Assembly: GCA_003024985.2 (NCBI GenBank)
Contig: PXIH01S0018775.1
Origin: Euperipatoides rowelli
Taxonomy: Eukaryota; Onychophora; Udeonychophora; Euonychophora; Peripatopsidae
Length of the DNA stretch: 10,796 nucleotides
Reading direction: 5' to 3' (one strand)
Part shown: positions 1 through 6,370 of the stretch, in pieces
Layout: each line of letters opens with the position of its first letter
Position numbering within the stretch: position 1 is the stretch's first letter
The notes under the pieces: generated by a model
What the model saw: the letters and a program-made list of their open reading frames with translations, nothing else
What the model was told of the DNA's origin: nothing
The model's database searches: none
Program-made: the position numbers and the translations under genes

Positions 1-1090
1 CCTTTATTGTTTTTTGAATTTATTGAAATTATTATATTTATTTGATGTTTTTCTTAGAAAAAATATTTTCATATTTTTATAATAATGGAATTATCTCTTG
101 TTCTAATTTCTCTTCATTTTAACCATCAAATACTTTCCATCATATGTGTATGTCATATTTGCACATTTTATTCGAGCAATTAAAAAAAATGATGGGGGTG
201 GGGATTTCCTCTTCTAACCTTACCCCGAAACTCTGCTCTTTGACCCTACTGAGGGTGTCCCCCCTTCCCAGAATAACTGCATGCCTACCTCCCAAACCCA
301 GCGCACGCTACTCTAGACAATGTAACGGGNGAGAGATAGTTTGGTGCCATAAAATGATCAAGTAGGTCCTGGAAAACTTTAAAAGCCTAGATATGCAGAG
401 AATAACAATTCATAAATTAATATTGGAACAGTTACACATCCACAGCCATAAATTATCCAAACTCAAATTATTCACCATACATGACGAAAGCACTAGAAAC
501 TAAAAAAATAATAACAAATTTAAAAAGAAAAATAATAAGTATTTACAAAAATTACAAGACAAAGGATCAAAGCAGCTCATTGTATTATATTGAAACATTT
601 TATGTAATATAAGCTTGAAAAATAAAACATTTTTTAAATAACTTTCAAGTTAGAATTTATTTTGATGATATAATCACTAGAGATAATGACTTCATTCTGT
701 TAAAGTACAATCATAGTACTAGTTAGGGTGTATGGATTAATATGACATCTAGGTACATCTATTTGAAATATAGATAAGATAATAATGACGTCTTAAAGTA
801 TTGAAGGATATAANGTGATTATTTTCAATATTCTTTTAATATTAATATCAAAATAGAATAGATACCGTACATTGTTTACATTAGAATTCATTAGAAATAT
901 TGCTTTGTAAATATTGAATAAACTCCCCGAGCTACATTTTTATTACAATCTCATTTACAAAAGTTATTTTATTTTTTTCCTTTTCAAATCACTTTTTAAA
1001 CGTGGCTAATTAGTAGAGTATAAAATGATTTGAAGTTCTATTAACTGTATACGAGAGTTGTTAGTACCGTAACTTATATATCAATAAGTG
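1..1090. other. AT-rich non-coding spacer with one GC-richer island
   Basis: No gene is recognisable on either strand. Most of the stretch is simple AT-rich DNA. A less AT-rich island lies at about 190-345, with G runs near 194-203 and C runs near 259-268. Its longest open frame (144-365, plus) crosses the ambiguous base at 330 and has a proline- and serine-rich, low-information translation resembling no family I know. Single N bases at 330 and 814 mark unresolved assembly positions. Confidence 0.6.
200..209 (+). promoter_or_regulatory. NF-kB/Rel consensus decamer
   Basis: GGGGATTTCC fits the Rel consensus GGGRNWYYCC at every position. It lies in the GC-richer island about 4.4 kb beyond the 3' end of the RLR gene. 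This is only a sequence match: one such decamer in a window this size is not surprising, and no neighbouring promoter was identified. Confidence 0.2.
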
Positions 1091-1300
1091 TGTAAAATGA
1101 TATAATGGCAAAGAGTGTGTTCAAAAGGCATTGCTGTGTGAGCGAGGCTATGGTTGTAAATGTCCGTGAATTGATATGGTGATCAAAACACGGTTGGTAG
1201 ACAACACAGCGGGTGAGTTAGATGGGGCAATGGCATTCAAATGCATGGAATGCTAATCCCCATAGTCAGATGGAGAGAATTCACTTTTGCCTTTTCTCAT
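1090..1300. other. GC-richer block containing an imperfect hairpin
   Basis: Base composition is more balanced here than on either side. Several short open frames occur on the plus strand, the longest being 26 codons (1176-1256); none resembles a known protein. A good splice-donor-like GGGTGAGT lies near 1211-1218, but no exon could be built up to it. The block could be a decayed exon, an old repeat or a non-coding element. Confidence 0.35.
1222..1263. repeat. 42-nt imperfect inverted repeat (hairpin)
   Basis: ATGGGG (1222-1227) pairs with CCCCAT (1258-1263), and inside it GCATTC (1233-1238) pairs with GAATGC (1248-1253). The two 6-bp stems are separated by a short internal loop (5 versus 4 nt) and closed by a 9-nt loop containing the palindrome ATGCAT. 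The arms do not clearly extend outward. It could form a cruciform or RNA hairpin but is short for a miRNA precursor. Confidence 0.5.
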
Positions 1301-1459
1301 TCTATTCGATGAGATATGTTATTATGGTTTCTCGTTTTAAAAATAATTTTTAAACCGAAGTGATAGTAACGCAGGCTTTCTTTGTAAATATTTTCTAATA
1401 TACTGTATAGACTAAATTTAAAAATAAATAAATACGAGTTTTATATACTGACTTTACAT

Positions 1460-1760
1460 ATTTATTTGAGCATGTTAATGATGACGTATCGAGCTGAAAA
1501 TTTACTGGTATGATGTCATATACATCTCCTATGATCGTCCTAAATATTGATGTCCTGTGATGTCAGGGGTGGATGTGGCAGTGTGGTAAAAATCGCCTAA
1601 AAGTTAAGTTCTTTGAAAATTAATTTGCATATCTAAATGATGACGTATTGAGCTGAAAATTTACACGTATGATGTCATATACATCTTCTATGATCGTCCT
1701 ACAAATTGAGGTCCTGTGATGAAAGGGGTGGATGTGGCACTGTGGTAAAAAAAACGAAAA
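1460..1760 (+). repeat. Direct duplication, 159-bp period
   Basis: Two copies of a roughly 120-bp segment lie 159 bp apart. The first has its anchor ATGATGACG at 1478 and the second at 1637. Both carry ATGATGACGTAT, GAGCTGAAAATTTAC, GTATGATGTCATATACATC, TATGATCGTCCTA, GTCCTGTGATG and GGGGTGGATGTGGCA in the same order with scattered substitutions. Similarity fades into A-rich sequence after each copy. No coding frame is conserved between the copies, so this looks like a non-coding repeat unit. Confidence 0.85.
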
Positions 1761-1846
1761 ATTTCTGATTCATGAAAAATATTCTAAGTCGATGAACGAG
1801 AAAGAGAATGGGAATGAGAACAAGATGTCTGATCATGCATCCTAAT

Positions 1847-1882
1847 ATTCCGGATAACATTCTGGATAACATTCCGGATAAT
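1847..1882 (+). repeat. Short tandem repeat, 12 bp x 3
   Basis: Three adjacent 12-mers, ATTCCGGATAAC, ATTCTGGATAAC and ATTCCGGATAAT, fill 1847-1882 with one substitution each in the second and third units. On the minus strand this produces the repeated Met-Leu-Ser pattern in an otherwise meaningless open frame at 1699-1959. Confidence 0.9.
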
Positions 1883-1916
1883 AGAGCTTTAAAAGCTTTA
1901 ATGTCCGGAAAAAATA

Positions 1917-1950
1917 GAAATTTGGCCGCCATCTTGAAAAGGCCCGGATG
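1917..1950 (+). repeat. YY1-like repeat segment, copy 1
   Basis: The segment AAATTTGGCCGCCATCTTG with its continuation GAAAAGGCCCGGATG is shared almost exactly with 2377-2410. It contains GCCGCCATCTT (1925-1935), the reverse complement of AAGATGGCGGC, which matches the animal YY1 core. As part of a repeat, the match may reflect element biology and not host gene regulation. Confidence 0.7.
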
Positions 1951-1956
1951 TAACTT

Positions 1957-2152
1957 CAAAAAATTCTAAGTGGGTGGGGCATCTGTCCCATCATGCATCA
2001 TAATCTATCCCATCATGCAGCAGAATGAGAGCGAGAATGAGAACGGAACGAGAACTCAAAATTCAAAGTGGGTGTGGTATATATCCCATCATACATCATA
2101 ATCTATCCCATCATGCAGCAGAATGAGAATGGGAACGGGAGTGAGATGTCCC
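1957..2152 (+). repeat. Tandem duplication, 98-bp period, with CCCATCATGCATCATAAT modules
   Basis: A 44-base segment at 1987-2030 recurs at 2085-2128 with a single mismatch. The duplication extends left (AATTCTAAGTGGGTG at 1962, AATTCAAAGTGGGTG at 2060), giving a 98-bp period. The core CCCATCATGCATCATAAT appears again at 2150-2167, and degenerate forms lie at about 1831 and 2251. No ORF is preserved, so it reads as a young tandem duplication inside an older repeat. Confidence 0.85.
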
Positions 2153-2376
2153 ATCATGCATCATAATATGATGTCATAGGACCATATATGGGCATAAAAA
2201 TGAGAATGAGTACAAGAACGAGAGCAACAATGAGAACGAGAGTGAGATATACCATCATGCTTCATAATGTGATGTCATATGTCCATCCTTTGGCCATAAA
2301 AACACTCTAAACCTACAAAAAATAAATAAACAGGAAGTCAGCCATCTTGGATTTAGGATGTCATTTTCGACTTCGA

Positions 2377-2410
2377 AAATTTGGCCGCCATCTTGAAAAG
2401 ACCTGGATGG
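2377..2410 (+). repeat. YY1-like repeat segment, copy 2
   Basis: This is the second copy of the segment at 1917-1950, about 460 bp away, differing mainly in AAGACCTGGATG versus AAGGCCCGGATG. GCCGCCATCTT is at 2384-2394. A shorter GCCATCTTGG lies just upstream at 2341-2350. The two copies bracket the 98-bp tandem duplication and the purine tracts. Confidence 0.7.
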
Positions 2411-2470
2411 GGCTCAAAAGCACAATTATGTACTACTAATATGAACGAGATATGATGTCATTTAAATATG

Positions 2471-2816
2471 CAGACAATGCTTAAATACTTAGAATTTTTT
2501 TTAAATTCTCTATAATGTAATGTTGATTTCATTTCTGGTTTCCTTTTGGGAAATGTTTGAAGTCTTCAGCCATGTTGTCTGGTTGTGACGTTATTCAGAT
2601 GCGCAGAACGATGTGCAAAATACTTAAATTTTTTGTTTGCAATTTTGTTTAATTTTCCAATGTTTGGTCAAATGCCCCATCTGGATGCGAGGTTATAGGA
2701 TCTCGTACTTTGGGAATTAGGTATTATATCTGCATGATGTCAGACCTATAACAATTTTGAACCGATATGGTGTCTTTAAGTTTACAGAACGATGCACAAA
2801 TACTTAGTTTTTTCAT
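2471..2816 (+). repeat. Three spaced copies of a CAGAACGATG...AATACTTA module
   Basis: Related 30-base modules begin at 2471 (CAGACAATGCTTAAATACTT), 2604 (CAGAACGATGTGCAAAATAC) and 2785 (CAGAACGATGCACAAATACT); each then runs into TTA plus a T-rich tail. Spacings are 133 and 181 bp. The intervening DNA includes GCCATGTTGTCTGG at about 2569 and another TGATGTCA at 2735. This is probably the right-hand part of the repeat cluster at 1460-2460. No gene is seen. Confidence 0.6.
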
Positions 2817-2839
2817 TTTGACATGATGTTTACAGTTAA

Positions 2840-4645
2840 AGGATTTAACACTTGTAAGTGAATTTTATCAGTTACATCACATGTACAGTAACTCACTTAT
2901 AGATATTTTTCACCATGTTTTGAAGTGTACGTAAATAAGAAAACCAAAAAATTGAATAAACTGACTGTCTATTCTAAGTCCGACATGTGTTTATTCTTGG
3001 CCATTAAATTGTAGAATCTAAGGGTTAATATACAGTATAATTTTAAACTTACAAAATATATAACAAGGATTTAACAATAAAAAACAAAAAATAAGCTTAC
3101 TGGATGATTATTTGAAAATAAACTAAATGTTATATTTATTTAAATTTTATACTATAAGCCATAATTTTACTCACTTTCATCTGGACCTATCACCTGTGTA
3201 TAGAAGTCAGATTTAATTAGGACTATATCATTGTTCTTTGAAATAATAAATCAACAATTAGAATTCATGTATACTGTATATAGGCCAATAATAGTTTAGT
3301 TTATTCAGAATTTATTGAAACCTTCATCAGGGATGGTTTTCCAGGTCTCTAGACAATATTAGCATGTTTAAAATTCTTTGACAAATTAGAAATTTGCTGA
3401 TCATTGATAAAAAAAATCTTCATTTTGAAATTAACAAATACAGTATAATTATGCTAATGAATAATCAAGTTTATATTATGTGGTTGAAAATGCTTTGTTG
3501 AATATGCAAATAACTATATTTCTTTTTGTATCATGAACTCTTCTCAGTAATATAAATATTATCTGTAGAAATATAATAATTTGTCAATTCATATTTTAAA
3601 CATACAGTATATACAAATATACTGCATAATAATAAACCAAAAAAATATATAATAGTGAGACTATGTAAAAATTTAAGTTAATTTTCCAAAAAGTAGTGAA
3701 ATTTGGGATGTATAGGCTAAATAATGGATAAATTTAAGATATAATAAAATAAACTTTATTCAAATTTAAAAAAAACCTCGTAAATAGAGAGAACATGATA
3801 TTTTATTATTCATCCAAACAATGGAATTGAAATTATGGAGGTGTCAAATCTATGATAGTAGGTTACTACATTTATTTTATATTAATGTAGTTAAAAAAAA
3901 AGGGAGCGAAGGGGTTTCATAGGGGGAAAAAATGCTTTAAATGAACAATATTACCGTAGTATAAATTAGAATTAGACTTACTTCCATTTTGTAATATCTT
4001 TTGACAAATAGTAAATAAACAATCACAGTCACAAAATAGCAGGAATAATTTGCCATGAGATGAGCATTATACTGATGCTATATTTTCTTTTTTTACACAT
4101 GAAAATAAATTCGCATATACTAATCACCAAACAACAAAATTTACAATATGCAACAGGAGTTTAAAAAAGCACATACAAAAAAGGAGCAGACCTATAAAAC
4201 ATAGTACAAACCCACCAATTATTTTTTCAAAATACTGCTTGTTTAGATTAAAATTAACATACTCCTTTCAAAAAATTTAAAATATTCTTCAATCTAAAAA
4301 TATACGGTATGAAAAAACAAAAACAATCTTCCCTTTCATCAACCATTCAATAAAAAATTGGTCATTAAAAAAATAATATATACTGTTTATACTAAAAAAA
4401 ATGATTTGATTTGTACTTTGCACAAAGTTCAATAACATATCAATCCAACAATCATCTCTTTTCTCAGATCAACTTTTCTAAGTTTTAAAATCACTGGATT
4501 ATAAAAGCAAAATTGTAAAAAAAAAATACCTAAGTAAAATTTAATTTGATTGAATAAATATATCAGTAAAACTTATTTTAAAATTAAATGTTTAATGATT
4601 TAAATCCAATGATTTTTAAAATTATTTGATTTTCATTGACAAATT
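2840..4645. other. AT-rich non-coding DNA, including probable RLR 3' UTR
   Basis: No ORF of interest, RNA gene or recognisable mobile-element protein is seen. The part nearest 4645 should be 3' UTR of the minus-strand RLR gene. Short notable items are five TACAGTA/TACTGTA words (2884, 3031, 3272, 3439, 3603) and an A9 tract followed by GGGAGCGAAGGGG near 3892-3914. Confidence 0.6.
4540..4596 (-). promoter_or_regulatory. Candidate polyadenylation signals of the RLR gene
   Basis: Downstream of the TAG stop on the minus strand, the variant hexamer ATTAAA occurs at 4596-4591, about 50 nt after the stop, and again at 4545-4540. No canonical AATAAA was found between the stop and about 4100; the next are at 3876-3871 and 3760-3755. 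In DNA this AT-rich such hexamers arise easily by chance, so the 3' UTR end is not fixed. Confidence 0.25.
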
Positions 4646-5484
4646 CTACAATTCTCTCCTTGCAATAGGAAAAGTGCGGGCTTTCCACTGTGATATCTTT
4701 TGGCTTTTACCATTTACTTCAACAACAAAGTTTTTAATACTCAAGCAATGCAGATCATTATTTTTAGATCCTAAATGCTTGTGATGGCAGGATTTGCAAA
4801 TAAGGGCATAACTTGATAAATCTTTCTTGGATGGACTTAAGGAAATTTCTGTAGTTTCTTTAATAACATCGAAATCAGTACAATAATTATTACCAATCTG
4901 GTAAATATCTGTGGCCAAACATATTAAATGAAGACAATTGCCACACTTGAATTTCACACTGCTAGCATCATTTTGTGAATATCTTAATTCTTGGGCTTCC
5001 ATTTTTAGTGCTTTTTTTGAAATTGCCATATCTTGATAAGCTCGAATATTAGCAAGGAATTCAATTCGAGAAATTTGTTTCATATCTCTAACAGCCAAAG
5101 GAACTCTTTCTTGAATTTCAAAATTGGCTAATTCCTTATTTGAATATTCTTCAGTTCCTATAGAAATGCATTTGCTATCAGCTTGCCTTGCTCTACCAAA
5201 CATTTGATAGGAAGCAACTTCATTGGTCATATAATTATATTTTATAACTAAATTGCAAGATGGAATATCTAAACCTTCTTCTGAAACGGAAGTTGAAATG
5301 ATAACTTTAATTTCTCCAGAATTAAATTTTTTTAAAGTAGCAGTTTGTTTATTGATGGACATACCACTACTTGCAGCATTTCCTCCTAATATGATTCCAG
5401 GATTTAAATTTTTAATATCATCATCATCATCAAATATTCTCTGCAGTGCTCTAGCATTTTCTTGTGTACGTACAAAAATGATTG
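4646..5484 (-). CDS. RIG-I-like receptor (RLR) helicase, 3'-terminal coding exon (partial gene)
   Basis: This is the last coding exon of an RLR, a cytosolic ATP-dependent dsRNA-sensing helicase of the RIG-I/MDA5/LGP2 family. It encodes 278 residues, numbered here from the first complete codon at 5482, and ends in TAG at 4648-4646. Residues 1-6 (IIFVRT) are helicase motif IV. Residues 61-73 contain motif V (STSVSEEGLDIP). Residues 93-99 (QMFGRAR) are motif VI. About 110-170 is the charged helical pincer/linker. From about 175 is the C-terminal RNA-binding domain, with zinc ligands C180/C183 (CGNC) and C229/C232 (CKSC), the core LSIKNFVVEV (247-256) and an SQWK turn (264-267). The exon opens in phase 1 after a T-rich acceptor, so the ATG at 5362-5360 is internal and not the start. 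The RIG-I, MDA5 and LGP2 C-termini are too alike to choose a paralogue from this exon. Helicase domain 1, Hel2i and any CARDs are not seen. Motif VI has Phe95 where relatives usually carry a basic or polar residue. The frame is open throughout, so nothing here suggests a pseudogene. Confidence 0.93.
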
Positions 5485-5515
5485 CTGGAAAAAAAAAAAT
5501 AAAAAAAAAAATTAA
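5485..5515 (-). other. Splice acceptor and polypyrimidine tract of the RLR terminal intron
   Basis: Read on the minus strand, a nearly pure T tract (broken by single A residues) runs into TTCCAG, with the AG at 5486-5485. The next bases, CA followed by ATC ATT TTT, begin the conserved motif IV IIF strand, so the reading frame requires one base from the upstream exon (phase 1 intron). If that base is G the split codon is Ala. The tract, the CAG and the onset of family similarity at the same point make this acceptor convincing, although no transcript was seen. Confidence 0.82.
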
Positions 5516-5860
5516 ATATTAAAAATAAAAAATATATATTAAGAATTATACTGAAAACAAAAGATAATGCGTTTGATTTTAGAAGCTGGCTAGTCCATGC
5601 TTAAAAAATCAACCCTATGATCTATTAAATTTTTAATATGATAGTTAAAAGTATAATACTTTCTTAGCAACTTTCAAAATAACATAAAACATATTAATGG
5701 CAGTTTTTAACTTTTAAATTTAAGATTGACAGCGGGCACATATTATGCAAACTATTAATTTAACAATAGCTTTATTTGTACAATATTACTTTAACTATGG
5801 GCTTCTTATCCCATCAACATATATTCTACTTAAAACAAATCAAAATATAGGTCGATACCT
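5485..5860 (-). other. RLR intron, AT-rich
   Basis: This is the DNA immediately upstream of the RLR terminal exon on the minus strand and should be intronic. It is very AT-rich and I recognise no exon in it. If the donor-like G|GTAATT at 5938/5937 is the true partner of the acceptor at 5485, the intron would be 453 nt, but that pairing is only a possibility. Confidence 0.55.
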
Positions 5861-6370
5861 CCTTATACAATCCAGACCTCACGAATGGCATACTGTATAC
5901 ACTATTTTCATCGGGTTTCTTTGATTCCCTGAATTACCTACAGTATCTTCCAATTTTTCTAAATCCGCCCATTTAGTCTCTTTCCTATTCAATTTTATTA
6001 CCATATCAATTGCACATAAAAGTTTCAATAATGTCCTATTATGCGGCTAGTTTGGTTTTCCTTTCTGTTGCCCTTCTCTCTTTCATTCTTAAGCTCCCAA
6101 ACAAAGTCATCATTAGCCTCTTCTGAACATCCGGTCCCTTGCAATAGAAATGATATTCCCAGCTAATTTTTAACGCATTTAATACAAACTGCAGCTCTGT
6201 TACAAGTTAATGCCAATTTCCATGCACCATTGAACATGGTTGCCTACCAACACAAATTAGGCCACAATATAATTATCATGCTCTCTGAATGACAATGGTA
6301 TTTCCTTCAACATTCTGGCTCCATCACTAATAAAGTGTAAGAATCGTCAACCTGCTGTTAAGATTTGATT
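5860..6370 (-). pseudogene. Less AT-rich block with coding-like minus-strand fragments, no intact ORF
   Basis: Base composition here is more even than in the flanks. Several overlapping minus-strand stop-free runs have gene-like amino-acid composition. One is 55 codons (6206-6042) and includes YCKGPDVQKRL; another ends over ADLEKLEDTV at 5938; a third lies at about 5933-5825 and includes SVYSMPFVRSGLYKE. They are in different frames, broken by stops, and resemble no family I can name. The block may be a frameshifted gene or transposon relic, or an unrecognised exon region of the RLR gene. The frame just before 5938 fits the phase of the RLR acceptor, but has no good acceptor of its own and leaves motif IV without the usual linker before it. 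Chance open frames are also possible. Confidence 0.22.

Larger units (their letters stand above)
1791..2248 (+). repeat. Purine-rich GAGAAY low-complexity tracts (four blocks)
   Basis: Four strand-asymmetric tracts built from GAGAAC, GAGAAT, GGGAAT and GAGAGT hexamers lie at about 1791-1827, 2021-2056, 2120-2147 and 2200-2248. Each is followed within a few tens of bases by a CATCATGCATCATAAT-type module or its remnant, so purine tract plus module forms a repeated composite. Frame translation gives only Asn/Glu/Arg low complexity, with no sign of a protein domain. Confidence 0.75.

Noticed and set aside
1176-1256. 26-residue plus ORF (begins MVIKTRLVDNTAGELDG) suggesting an exon
   Set aside because: It is short, its end overlaps the hairpin, and I could not connect it to any exon or protein family.
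1699-1959. 86-codon minus open frame with a Met-Leu-Ser repeat
   Set aside because: The pattern comes from the 12-bp tandem repeat at 1847-1882, and the frame lies entirely inside non-coding repeat modules that vary between copies.
5360-5362. ATG as the start of a 238-residue RLR-like protein
   Set aside because: Family similarity (IIFVRT motif IV and the following segment) continues 40 codons upstream to a clear splice acceptor, so this Met is internal.
5253-5522. Plus-strand 89-codon open frame over the RLR exon
   Set aside because: It is antisense to the conserved RLR frame and runs into the A-rich complement of the splice acceptor tract; its translation resembles nothing.
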